From Clostridia bacterium (GTDB lineage Bacteria > Bacillota > Clostridia > Oscillospirales > CAG-272): a stretch of 10,916 nt of DNA. The notes beneath the pieces were generated by a model. It was not told the origin of the DNA. It did not search any database and saw only the letters and a list, made by a program, of their open reading frames with translations. The stretch lies in contig JAFQNM010000114.1 of assembly GCA_017395885.1 (NCBI GenBank), positions 1 to 10,916 on the forward strand. The letters run 5' to 3'. The first letter of the stretch is position 1; every line of letters starts with the position of its first letter. A program made the position numbers and the translations under genes. Below are positions 1 through 6,715 of this stretch, in pieces.

Positions 1-2
1 CT

Positions 3-170
3 CGGGCTTTGAATGAAGGGATCAAACGGCCGCAGGGCATTATTTTTGACCTTCAATGCAACCACGGGTGGAGAACTGACAAAAAGACAGACGAGGGCGG
101 CGGCGGCGGTGTTATCGTGCTTCCCGAAATTGAGCGACCCGTGCCTCCAGAGGAGGAAACCGATGGATAA
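3..170 (+). CDS. Probable terminase small subunit, C-terminal end (5'-truncated by window edge)
   Basis: An open frame enters from the left edge (first full codon at base 3) and gives 55 residues before TAA at 168-170. The visible tail contains an RPQGIIFDLQ stretch, a run of five glycines encoded by GGC repeats (about bases 96-110), then a hydrophobic VIVLPEI strand and an acidic PPEEE end. A Gly-rich linker followed by a short hydrophobic strand and acidic tail is common at the C-terminus of phage small terminase subunits. The stop overlaps the start of the large terminase (ATGGATAA), a coupling typical of terS-terL pairs. The small subunit binds the packaging site and regulates the large subunit. 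The assignment rests mostly on position. The DNA-binding part lies outside the window, so another small packaging-module protein cannot be excluded. Confidence 0.6.
   Translation, partial: RALNEGIKRPQGIIFDLQCNHGWRTDKKTDEGGGGGVIVLPEIERPVPPEEETDG
151..156 (+). promoter_or_regulatory. Ribosome binding site that fixes the terL start
   Basis: A perfect AGGAGG lies six bases before ATG 163. The reading frame stays open upstream to an ATG at 13, but that extension overlaps the small terminase frame, has no Shine-Dalgarno sequence and gives an unlikely basic low-complexity leader. ATG 163 is therefore the start. Confidence 0.9.
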
Positions 171-1584
171 CAAAAAAGTTATCTGGACGCCTCAGCCGAG
201 GCAGGAGATATTTATGCGCCGAGGAGAGGACGAAGCTCTTTACGGCGGTGCTGCAGGTGGCGGAAAGAGTGATGCGCTTGTTATTGAAGCGCTGAGGCAG
301 GTTGAGATACCTCACTACAAGGGATTGATCCTTCGAAAAACATACCCTCAGCTGAGGGAGCTTATAGACAAGAGCCTGAAATATTACAAGTTGGCCTATC
401 CGCGTGCTCGGTACAATGCATCAGAGCACATGTGGACATTTCCATCGGGGGCGAAAATCATTTTCGGTTCCATGAACCACACAAATGACAAGGTGCAGTA
501 TCAGGGTCAAGCTTACGACTTCATAGCATTTGACGAGCTTACACATTTTACATACGACGAATACATCTACCTCGTCGGACGAAATCGCTCGAACGGTCCC
601 GGCACGATGTGCTATATGAGGGCTACTGCCAACCCCGGAGGCGTGGGCCACGGTTGGGTGAAGGAAAGATTTGTTACCGCCGCAGAGCCTATGACAACGT
701 TCTGGGGTAAGGTCACCTATGAAGATCCCGAAAAAGGAATGGTGACGAAGCATCGCTCCCGAGTTTTTATACCTGCAAAAGTATGGGATAACAAGGAGCT
801 TCTAAAAAATGACCCCGGCTACGTTGCAAACCTCGCATCCCTTCCCGAGGCGGATAGGGCGGCGCTTCTTGACGGTAACTGGGACAGCTATGCGGGCCAG
901 TTCTTCTCTGAATGGAGAAACGATCCCGAGCACTACCACGACCACAAATGGACCCACGTTATTGAGCCCTTCGATATTTCGATGGCCAACGTTAATATCT
1001 ACCGATCTTACGACTTCGGTTATGAGCATCCCTTTTCCTGCGGATGGTGGGCGGTTACTCCCGACGGGACATTTTACCGCATTATGGAGTGGTACGGCTC
1101 GAACGGTACACCCAACAAGGGCCTTGAGATGGGGCCTGACGAGCAATTTGAGGAAATTGCTCGTATTGAACGGGAGCATCCCTGGCTTCGGGGACGGGAC
1201 ATATACGGGGTTGCAGACCCTTCCATTTGGGACGGCTCTCGCGGCGTTGCCGTTGCGGAAACGGCAGAAAAGCACGGTATTTACTTTGAGCCCGGTATAA
1301 ACGACCGAATACCCGGCTGGATGCAATGCCACTACCGCTTGCAGTTCAACGAGCAGGGATATGCCCGTATGTACGTTTTTAAAAACTGCAAGGATTTTAT
1401 AAGAACGATCCCAAACCTTGTTTATTCGCAAAAGAGGATCGAGGATCTTGACACGGATGGTGAGGATCACGCGGCGGACGAGTGGCGCTACTTTTGTATG
1501 AGCCACCCCGTATCTCCAAGAGTTCCCGCAAAGCCTCCCAAATTCAGGCACGTTGCAGATCCTCTTAACACGTTAAAAAAGTAA
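163..1584 (+). CDS. terL: Terminase large subunit (packaging ATPase/nuclease)
   Basis: This is the DNA-packaging motor: an N-terminal ATPase translocates DNA through the portal and a C-terminal RNase H-fold nuclease cuts the concatemer. From ATG 163 the protein has 473 residues, a normal length. The Walker A loop is GGAAGGGKS (residues 28-36). Walker B is FIAFDE (120-125), with D124 and catalytic E125, followed by the coupling motif ATANPGG (154-160). The nuclease half starts near 280 and shows three well-placed acidic residues: D284 in RSYDFGYEHP, D352 in YGVADPSIWDG and D439 in HAADEWRYF. All catalytic elements are present, so the gene looks intact. The C-terminus (about 448-473) is Pro/Lys-rich, as expected for a portal-contacting tail. 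The gene overlaps the upstream frame by eight bases and is followed by a palindromic repeat rather than directly by the portal gene. Confidence 0.96.
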   Translation: MDNKKVIWTPQPRQEIFMRRGEDEALYGGAAGGGKSDALVIEALRQVEIPHYKGLILRKTYPQLRELIDKSLKYYKLAYPRARYNASEHMWTFPSGAKIIFGSMNHTNDKVQYQGQAYDFIAFDELTHFTYDEYIYLVGRNRSNGPGTMCYMRATANPGGVGHGWVKERFVTAAEPMTTFWGKVTYEDPEKGMVTKHRSRVFIPAKVWDNKELLKNDPGYVANLASLPEADRAALLDGNWDSYAGQFFSEWRNDPEHYHDHKWTHVIEPFDISMANVNIYRSYDFGYEHPFSCGWWAVTPDGTFYRIMEWYGSNGTPNKGLEMGPDEQFEEIARIEREHPWLRGRDIYGVADPSIWDGSRGVAVAETAEKHGIYFEPGINDRIPGWMQCHYRLQFNEQGYARMYVFKNCKDFIRTIPNLVYSQKRIEDLDTDGEDHAADEWRYFCMSHPVSPRVPAKPPKFRHVADPLNTLKK

Positions 1585-1683
1585 CCCGCTGAGATCCTGC
1601 CTGCGGCACCATCCTAAGTGATGGTTCGACTGCACAAACAACGTACTGTGGTGTTTGTTCCGCTCAGGATGACAGGCAGCGGG
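1585..1683 (+). repeat. Palindromic intergenic repeat (MITE/REP-like, host type)
   Basis: The element begins at the base after the terL stop and ends two bases before the portal Shine-Dalgarno. The outer arms CCCGCTG (1585-1591) and CAGCGGG (1677-1683) pair perfectly. Next inside, ATCCTG (1594-1599) pairs with CAGGAT (1665-1670). Two internal hairpins follow: ACCATC/GATGGT (1608-1613 with 1620-1625) and a nine-pair stem with one mismatch (1634-1642 with 1650-1658). The whole can fold as a branched cruciform. Read on the minus strand it begins TGTCATCCTGAGCGGA (1659-1674), then GCAGTCGAA (1625-1633), then GGATCTC (1591-1597). From memory, this word order resembles a dispersed intergenic repeat seen in many anaerobe genomes. 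No ORF, clear promoter or T-tract is present. It may be a mobile repeat or an RNA processing/stability structure. Strand is nominal. Confidence 0.75.
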
Positions 1684-1695
1684 TAAGGAGTTTAT

Positions 1696-3564
1696 ATGAA
1701 TATCTTTGACATATTCAAAAAAAAAGATCCTGCATCTCCCGAAGAAGCAAACGGGAGAGGGCAGGTTCAGAAACCAAATGTCATTGACCGGCTTCAGGTG
1801 AAGCGGGCCGGTGAGCTTTTGGAAAAATACAAGTCCGGCAAGGCTCAGCTTGAGGCGAGGATCATTGAAAACGAGCAGGCGTGGCGTCTGAAGCTTTGGG
1901 ATCACACACAAAAGAACGTAAATCCCAACGATCGCCCTTCAAACACTGCGGTGCTCTGGAACTGCATTGCCTCAAAGCACGCGGATTTTATGGACGGATA
2001 TCCTTCTCCCAACATCGTTCCCCGTATGGGTGACGACGAGGATGAGGCAAAGAAGCTCTCTTATATCGTACCCTGTGTGCTTGAGCACGCGAAATACAGA
2101 AAGATCTACGATATTACCTCTCTTGAGAAGCTGAAGCAGGGCTGCGGCATTACCGGAGTTTTCTGGGATCCTTCACTTCACGGAGGTCTGGGAGACATAA
2201 TTTACAAGGTTATTGATCCCCTTATGCTCTTCTGGGAGCCCGGCCGCAGCGATATTCAGGAATCGGCAAACATTTTCCTTTGCGATCTTGTTGACAACGA
2301 AGCCCTCAAGGCTAAGTACCCCGATATTTTAAACGACAAGGTCCTCGGGCAGGACAAGAGCGTTTCAAGATACGTATACGAGGACAACGTTGACACAACG
2401 GGCAAGAGCCTTGTTGTTGACTGGTATTACAAAAAGCAGGTGGGGGCTCGCAAGGTCCTCCACTTTGCAAAATTCGTAGGAGATACTCTTCTCTACTCTA
2501 CGGAAAACGAAGGGCTTCCCTATCTTTATGCACACGGCCGTTATCCCTTTGTTCCCGACACGCTTTTCCCCTCAAAGGGCACGTGGTTCGGCTTCGGATA
2601 CTCGGACGTTGGCAAGGGCGAGCAGAAGACCATCGACCTTATCTCTCAGGCGGTTGTTAAAAACACGATAGTGGGTGCAAAGCCCCGTTACTTTGTAAAA
2701 AAAGGCGGCGGTGTAAACGAGAAGGAATTTGCAGATCAGTCCCGAGATCTCGTTAGCTACGAGGGCAATGCCGATTCCATAAAGCCTATTGAATACAAGC
2801 CCATCCAGGGCAATTATCTCACCTTCCTTGACTCGAAGATCCAGCTTCTCAAGGAGGTTACGGGTAACCGCGACGTTAACACGGGAGGCACAACCAGCGG
2901 CATTACTGCCGCAAGTGCCATTGCGGCTCTTCAGGAATCGGGATCCAAGCTCTCACGCGATGCGATAAGCGGTACATATGACGCTTTTGAGGACATTATT
3001 TACCTCACTATCGAGCTTATACGTGAAAAATACGATCTTCCGAGATGCTTCCGTATTCTCGGAGAGGATGGAAGGCCTCAGTTTATCAAATATACGAACG
3101 AGGGCCTTGCGGACAAGCCCCAGGTCACCGAGGACGGACGGGACATGGGTGTTCGCCGTCCCGAATTTGACATAATCGTTACAGCCGAAAAGGCTTCCCC
3201 TTATAAAAAGATCGAGCGCAACGAGCTTATGATACAGCTCTATAACCTGGGTGTGCTTCAGCCTCAGAACGCACCTGCTGCACTTCAGCTCCTCTCTCTT
3301 ATGGACTTTGAGGGAAAGGACAGGATCGTTGCCAAGGTATCTGAGAACGGTACCCTTCAGCAGAGACTTGAGGAATACCAGCTGATAGCACTTGAGCTTG
3401 CGGAGAAATACGATCCGGAAATGGCCAAGGGAATTGCAGCAGCTATTGAAGCCGGAATGCCGAGGCAGCTTGCTGTAGCTACGGACACAAGCGGTATGAG
3501 CTCAGAGGAGAGCCGTATGGAGCGTGTACGTGACGAGGCTCAGGAAAGGGCTCAGCCGCAATGA
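1696..3564 (+). CDS. Portal protein (P22-like type)
   Basis: The portal forms the dodecameric ring at one capsid vertex through which DNA enters and leaves, and it docks the terminase and the head-tail adaptor. The protein has 622 residues, within the range of large portals. AAGGAG lies five bases before the ATG. Recognisable parts are the N-terminal helix with QLEARIIENEQAWRL (about 51-65), the clip/stem region GFGYSDVGKGEQKTIDLI (299-316), and the family-typical Gly/Thr/Ser-rich segment EVTGNRDVNTGGTTSGITAA (387-406) followed by SAIAALQESGSKLSRD. The C-terminal 60 residues are helical and charged, ending in a Ser/Glu/Arg-rich tail. Placement after terL and before the protease and scaffold fits. 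Its stop overlaps the next start as ATGA, so the two genes are probably translationally coupled. Family assignment is by recognised sequence pattern, not a search. Confidence 0.93.
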   Translation: MNIFDIFKKKDPASPEEANGRGQVQKPNVIDRLQVKRAGELLEKYKSGKAQLEARIIENEQAWRLKLWDHTQKNVNPNDRPSNTAVLWNCIASKHADFMDGYPSPNIVPRMGDDEDEAKKLSYIVPCVLEHAKYRKIYDITSLEKLKQGCGITGVFWDPSLHGGLGDIIYKVIDPLMLFWEPGRSDIQESANIFLCDLVDNEALKAKYPDILNDKVLGQDKSVSRYVYEDNVDTTGKSLVVDWYYKKQVGARKVLHFAKFVGDTLLYSTENEGLPYLYAHGRYPFVPDTLFPSKGTWFGFGYSDVGKGEQKTIDLISQAVVKNTIVGAKPRYFVKKGGGVNEKEFADQSRDLVSYEGNADSIKPIEYKPIQGNYLTFLDSKIQLLKEVTGNRDVNTGGTTSGITAASAIAALQESGSKLSRDAISGTYDAFEDIIYLTIELIREKYDLPRCFRILGEDGRPQFIKYTNEGLADKPQVTEDGRDMGVRRPEFDIIVTAEKASPYKKIERNELMIQLYNLGVLQPQNAPAALQLLSLMDFEGKDRIVAKVSENGTLQQRLEEYQLIALELAEKYDPEMAKGIAAAIEAGMPRQLAVATDTSGMSSEESRMERVRDEAQERAQPQ

Positions 3565-3920
3565 TAAAGATCGAATACTGCCCTGAAGCCTTCACTTTAC
3601 GGGCTTCGGGGCACGCAGGATACGCGCCGCCGGGACAGGACATTGTTTGCGCGGCGGTCTCGACCCTTATACAGACCCTTGCTCTTTGTGTTTTAGGATA
3701 TACACACGGGCTTGAGGGTGAGCCGACCGTAACGATCGGCGACACGAGAGACGAAGCAACGGAGATCTCCTGTACTCCCCTTCCCGAGAGGGAGAGGGAA
3801 ATCTCACTTATTTACTGGTACTGCATATGCGGGCTTGACGCCCTTTGTGAGAGGTACCCCGAAAACATTGGTATTACCGTCCTCCGGCACGAGGACTTAC
3901 ATACAGAGTCGCAGGCTTAA
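3561..3920 (+). CDS. prp: Prp-like cysteine protease, probable capsid/scaffold maturation enzyme
   Basis: The protein has 119 residues, close to bacterial Prp (ribosomal-processing cysteine protease, formerly DUF464). It carries the family signature GHAGYAPPGQDIVCAAVSTL (residues 17-36), with catalytic His18 and Cys30. The 12-residue spacing equals the His22/Cys34 pair of Staphylococcus aureus Prp. The adjacent Asp27 is also in its family place. In Firmicutes Prp removes the N-terminal leader of ribosomal protein L27, and in S. aureus it also trims the scaffold and capsid proteins of phage 80alpha. Here the gene sits between portal and scaffold, where many phages keep their head-maturation protease, and overlaps the portal stop (ATGA). 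Both downstream genes begin with a Prp-like cleavage motif, so the inferred job is processing of these two phage proteins. Whether it also acts on host L27 is unknown. Confidence 0.93.
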   Translation: MIKIEYCPEAFTLRASGHAGYAPPGQDIVCAAVSTLIQTLALCVLGYTHGLEGEPTVTIGDTRDEATEISCTPLPEREREISLIYWYCICGLDALCERYPENIGITVLRHEDLHTESQA

Positions 3921-3960
3921 CCTGCAGATGCGATGAGTTTACTCAGAAAGGTTTTTATTA

Positions 3961-4908
3961 ATGCTTTTTAAAATTTTTAACCTTCAGCTGTTCGCAGAGG
4001 CTGAGGGAGCTACGGGCGCCGCCCCTAATGAGGGTGCGGGAGGTCAGGCCGCCGCTGACACGGGAGCGACTGCGCCTGCCATGCAGTCAAATGCCACCGA
4101 CGGAGCCGCGCAGGGAGCGGACACAGGAAATGCCGCCGGCGGTATGGGAGAACGCAAACCCTGGGAGCAGGTGCGTGAGCTCTACAAAGCTGAGATCGAT
4201 GCTGACGCAAAGGCTTATGCGAAGGAGTATTCAAAGGACGTTGTAACAAGACGTCTTTCAAAGCAGAAGGCCACTGTGGATGAATACGAAGCTATCAAGC
4301 CCTTCCTCGATCAGGAGCTTTACCGCAGGGGTCTTCCCTCCGGTGACTACAAGGCACTTGTAAAGGCTATGGAAACGGACAAGTCTATGTTCCGCGAGAG
4401 GGCTATTGCACACGGCACCACCGAAGAGGTGGAGGAGGCGCTTTACAATTCGAGGCGCGAAACAGAAAGAGCAAATGCCGAAAACGCGAGGCTGAAGGCG
4501 GAGCAGGAGGAAGAAAGACATCTTGGTGCTATTCGCGAGCAGTACAAGAGAATCGAAAGTGACGTTCGCGCTATCCGCGATCAGTTTGATCCTTCCTTCG
4601 ACCTCAAGGCTGAAATGGCCGCGAATCCCCTTTTCAAGCGCTATGCAGAGGAGCCTCACAACTCTCTTATGGATGCCTACAAGCTGAGCCATCACGACGA
4701 TATCGTGAAGAAGGCCGCGGCAAAGGCTGCCGAGGATGCCGTTGCAAAGACCACAAACGCTATCCGCTCAGGTACTATGCCCGATGAGGGCGCAGTTAAT
4801 GCAGGTTCTCCCGTTTCTACCAAAAAGGATCCTTCAAGCCTCAGTCTTGAAGAGATCAACCAGATGATTGAAGAGGCGGGCAGAGGAATCAAGCACAATT
4901 TCTCTTAA
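3961..4908 (+). CDS. Scaffold protein with Prp-type cleavable leader
   Basis: The scaffold guides capsid assembly and leaves or is degraded before DNA fills the head. The product has 315 residues. It starts with MLFKIFNLQLFA, a Prp-like leader with predicted cut between F11 and A12, leaving about 304 residues. Residues 13-63 are an Ala/Gly/Thr-rich, probably disordered stretch. A long charged helical region follows, with coiled-coil character around 154-208 (Glu/Arg/Gln-rich), and a Lys/Ala-rich helix near 249-268. The C-terminus is polar with a short helix, SLEEINQMIEEAGRG. No enzymatic motif is seen. This composition and the position directly before the capsid gene are typical of scaffold proteins. 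AGAAAGG (3945-3951) lies nine bases before the ATG, and the intact leader confirms that start. A head-internal protein other than scaffold is a less likely alternative. Confidence 0.88.
   Translation: MLFKIFNLQLFAEAEGATGAAPNEGAGGQAAADTGATAPAMQSNATDGAAQGADTGNAAGGMGERKPWEQVRELYKAEIDADAKAYAKEYSKDVVTRRLSKQKATVDEYEAIKPFLDQELYRRGLPSGDYKALVKAMETDKSMFRERAIAHGTTEEVEEALYNSRRETERANAENARLKAEQEEERHLGAIREQYKRIESDVRAIRDQFDPSFDLKAEMAANPLFKRYAEEPHNSLMDAYKLSHHDDIVKKAAAKAAEDAVAKTTNAIRSGTMPDEGAVNAGSPVSTKKDPSSLSLEEINQMIEEAGRGIKHNFS
3979..3996 (+). other. Predicted Prp cleavage motif in scaffold (NLQLF|A)
   Basis: The codons specify N-L-Q-L-F-A at residues 7-12. Prp recognition in L27 follows LxLQFFA with the cut before the final Ala. 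The P1 Phe, P3 Gln, P4 Leu and P1' Ala are all kept here; P2 is Leu instead of Phe. Confidence 0.8.
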
Positions 4909-4910
4909 TC

Positions 4911-4932
4911 TTTCCCACCTCTCGGAAAGGTG
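4911..4932 (+). promoter_or_regulatory. Possible hairpin over the capsid gene ribosome binding site
   Basis: Just after the scaffold stop, CACCT (4916-4920) can pair with AGGTG (4928-4932), or TTTCC (4911-4915) with GGAAA (4924-4928). Either pairing hides the GGAAAGG Shine-Dalgarno (4924-4930) of the capsid gene. The stems are only five pairs, so ribosomes finishing the scaffold gene would easily open them. This would link capsid to scaffold translation. It may also be chance. Confidence 0.35.
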
Positions 4933-4936
4933 AACT

Positions 4937-5956
4937 ATGACAAGACTTAATCACTTTAGCTTTGACATTCAGCTGTTTGCGGCGGCACCTCTTGCACCCG
5001 CGGCAGGTCAAGGCGATGCAGGCCCCGTTAACGTTTCAACCGGCAGCGGTCTCACTGCCGAAATGAAGACGTTCTACAACACCCAGCTTCTGAAGAACGT
5101 GCGTGCAAGGCTCGTTTTCAACCAGTTCGGTAAGAAAACAAGCCTTCCCAAGGGTCACGGTAAAAACGTTGAGTGGAGAAGAATGAAGACCTTCGAGAAG
5201 ATCGATACTCCTCTCGTTGAAGGTCAGATCCCTACGGGCAACTCTCTGGAGATCGAGACTCTTACTGCTGACATTGCTCAGTACGGTGACTATACCGCGA
5301 TCTCCGACGTTCTTGAGTTTGCTTCCGTCGATCCTATTATCGGCGAGGCAAACAACGAGCACGCTGCAAACGCTGCTCTTTCACTCGACGCGCTCACCAG
5401 AGACATCGTATGTGCCGGCACAAACGTTTACTACGCAGGCGCCGTAGAAGACGAGGACGATCTTACTGCCGCTTCTCTTATGACCTACGAGGACGTAGCA
5501 AAGATCGCAAATCTTCTCAAGAGAGTTAATACTCCCACCATCGACGGCTACTTCGTTGCCATCGTCCATCCCGACGTGGCCACTGACCTTATGCTCAACG
5601 ACAAATGGATCGACGTGCAGAAGTACTCCGCTGCGACAAAGATCTTCAACGGTGAGCTTGGTACACTTCACAAGGTTCGCTTCGTTGAATCCACTCAGGC
5701 GAAGATCGAGAAGAATTCTGCAAACCTTGCCGTATACAACAATATCTTCTTCGGCGCTGATGCCTGGGGCGTTATCGATCCCGAGGGCATGGGCCTTGAG
5801 ACTATCGTTAAGGGCAAGGGCGAGATCGGCGGTCCCCTTGAGCAGTTCTCCACCGTTGGCTGGAAGTCAATGCACGGTGCGAAGATCCTCTACGAGGAGA
5901 GAATGGTCAACTATATGTGCACATCCTCTCTCAGCTCTATCGCTGAAGCTAACTGA
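4937..5956 (+). CDS. Major capsid protein, N4-gp56 family, with Prp-type leader
   Basis: This is the main shell subunit, 339 residues with an HK97-type fold expected for the family. Family landmarks seen are TFYNTQLLKNVRARLVFNQFG (residues 45-65 with small differences to relatives), LPKGHGKNVEWRR, the QYGDYTAISDVLEFASVDPII segment near 115-135, RDIVCAGTNVYYAG, and a C-terminal GGPLEQFSTVGWKSMHGAKIL stretch. This pattern is that of the N4-gp56 family. The N-terminus contains DIQLFA (residues 10-15), a Prp-like site. A cut between F14 and A15 would leave about 325 residues. GGAAAGG lies six bases before ATG 4937. Codons lean strongly to C-ending forms (TTC, AAC, ATC, CTC), as expected of a highly expressed gene. 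Neighbours are scaffold before and a small head protein after. Confidence 0.95.
   Translation: MTRLNHFSFDIQLFAAAPLAPAAGQGDAGPVNVSTGSGLTAEMKTFYNTQLLKNVRARLVFNQFGKKTSLPKGHGKNVEWRRMKTFEKIDTPLVEGQIPTGNSLEIETLTADIAQYGDYTAISDVLEFASVDPIIGEANNEHAANAALSLDALTRDIVCAGTNVYYAGAVEDEDDLTAASLMTYEDVAKIANLLKRVNTPTIDGYFVAIVHPDVATDLMLNDKWIDVQKYSAATKIFNGELGTLHKVRFVESTQAKIEKNSANLAVYNNIFFGADAWGVIDPEGMGLETIVKGKGEIGGPLEQFSTVGWKSMHGAKILYEERMVNYMCTSSLSSIAEAN
4964..4981 (+). other. Predicted Prp cleavage motif in capsid protein (DIQLF|A)
   Basis: The codons specify D-I-Q-L-F-A at residues 10-15. The P1 Phe, P3 Gln and P1' Ala agree with the L27 and 80alpha capsid sites. P4 is Ile, a conservative change from Leu, and P2 is Leu. 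Confidence 0.78.
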
Positions 5957-5973
5957 TTTTTTAGGAGATAACT

Positions 5974-6297
5974 ATGGCAGATACAACTAAAAATACTCAG
6001 ACAACTGAGAACACAACTCAGGCGCCTGACAATGCAAATGAATCCGCAACTGCTGCTACTGCAGCTAAGCCTAATAAGCCTGAAATGGTAAAATTCATCG
6101 CCCCTTATCATCCCGGAGCGCTGGAAAATGACCTTCATCTTATGCACAACGGAAAACCCATCACCGTCAAGCGCGGTGAGGAGGTTGAGATCCCCCGCGG
6201 CCACAAGAAGGTCTACGACCGTTCTCAGAGGCTTCTCAAGGAAGCTCAGGAACGCGCTCGCAAGAGACAGGAGCAGTATAAAAACGCAGGCAAATAA
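5974..6297 (+). CDS. Small head-associated protein of unknown function
   Basis: A 107-residue protein is encoded directly behind the capsid gene, with AGGAG (5963-5967) six bases before the ATG. Residues 1-35 are a Thr/Asn/Ala-rich, probably disordered arm. Residues 38-76 look beta-rich and contain FIAPYHPGALENDLHLMHNG followed by KPITVKRGEEVEIPRG. The C-terminus (77-107) is a basic, charged helix rich in Arg, Lys and Gln. Small proteins with a similar NGK-x-I-x-VKRG-x-EVEIP core often follow N4-gp56 capsid genes in prophages of Gram-positive anaerobes, but their role is not established. A decoration or capsid-stabilising role is possible from the position and expected high expression. It has no enzyme motif and no membrane segment. 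Confidence 0.8.
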   Translation: MADTTKNTQTTENTTQAPDNANESATAATAAKPNKPEMVKFIAPYHPGALENDLHLMHNGKPITVKRGEEVEIPRGHKKVYDRSQRLLKEAQERARKRQEQYKNAGK

Positions 6298-6307
6298 GCC
6301 CATTCTT

Positions 6308-6330
6308 CGGGGAAGCTTCGGGCTTCCCCG
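6308..6330 (+). terminator. Strong hairpin after the capsid block, weak or partial terminator
   Basis: CGGGGAAGC (6308-6316) pairs perfectly with GCTTCCCCG (6322-6330) around the loop TTCGG. Nine pairs, six of them G-C, make a stable stem. The following ATTTCCTATTT is only moderately T-rich, so full intrinsic termination is doubtful. A partial terminator or RNA 3'-end protector that keeps capsid mRNA more abundant than the downstream tail genes fits the position. The next gene's AGGAGG follows within 20 bases. Confidence 0.6.
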
Positions 6331-6351
6331 ATTTCCTATTTAGGAGGAAAT

Positions 6352-6708
6352 ATGAAAGTTAATGAAATTATCGCTGACGTTCGAAACACCTGCCGAGGTA
6401 TTGCCCTCGACGACGATCAGCTCATAAAGATGCTCAGGGAGCTTGAGGGGCGCTTATATTCAAGCATTTATGAAAGCTATGAGGATGCGCCCGTATATAC
6501 TCCCGTAGAGGATTGCAGCTCTTCCCTTCTTATTCCCGAAGAATACGCTGACGTTTACAGATACTGGCTTTCATCAAAGATCTATCTCTCCGTCGGCGAT
6601 TATGACAGATACAACACCTTCGCCTCTCTTTATGCAACTGCTCTTGATGCTTTCAAGTGCTTTTACATAAGGAACCATATGCCGAAGAGAGTAAACATCC
6701 GTTATTGA
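6352..6708 (+). CDS. Putative head-tail adaptor/connector protein
   Basis: The product has 118 residues and a clear AGGAGG (6342-6347) four bases before the ATG. It looks mostly helical: an N-terminal helix pair (KVNEIIADVRN and DDQLIKMLRELEGRLYSSIY), a short beta-like stretch ending in LLIPEEY, then DVYRYWLSSKIYLSVGDYDRYN and a final helix ending with the MPKR segment. Small helical proteins of this size between capsid and tail genes are typically head-completion proteins (HK97 gp6 and P22 gp4 occupy this position). Similar IPEEY-x-D-x-Y-x-YWL and GDYDRYN patterns recur at this place in prophages with N4-gp56 capsids. The function is inferred from position and predicted shape. No catalytic residues are recognised. 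Confidence 0.7.
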   Translation: MKVNEIIADVRNTCRGIALDDDQLIKMLRELEGRLYSSIYESYEDAPVYTPVEDCSSSLLIPEEYADVYRYWLSSKIYLSVGDYDRYNTFASLYATALDAFKCFYIRNHMPKRVNIRY

Positions 6709-6715
6709 GGTGCCT

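Noticed and set aside
13..162. N-terminal extension of the large terminase to ATG 13
   Set aside because: It overlaps the small terminase frame, has no ribosome binding site, and the family normally starts close to the Walker A loop. ATG 163 has a perfect AGGAGG.
802..1551. Long minus-strand open frame of about 250 codons opposite terL
   Set aside because: It lies wholly opposite a gene with all catalytic motifs, shows no recognisable domain, and all credible genes here are on the plus strand. It is a shadow frame.
1585..1683. Intergenic repeat as a simple intrinsic terminator or tRNA-like gene
   Set aside because: There is no T-run after the outer stem, and no acceptor or anticodon-loop pattern. 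The nested palindromes fit a dispersed repeat better.
3911..3925. Hairpin GCAGG/CCTGC over the prp stop codon
   Set aside because: It has only five pairs and no T-tract. It is too weak to call a terminator and may be chance.
6710..6715. GTG 6710 as start of the nozzle gene
   Set aside because: The GTG overlaps the only nearby Shine-Dalgarno (GAGG 6707-6710), which is correctly spaced for ATG 6716.
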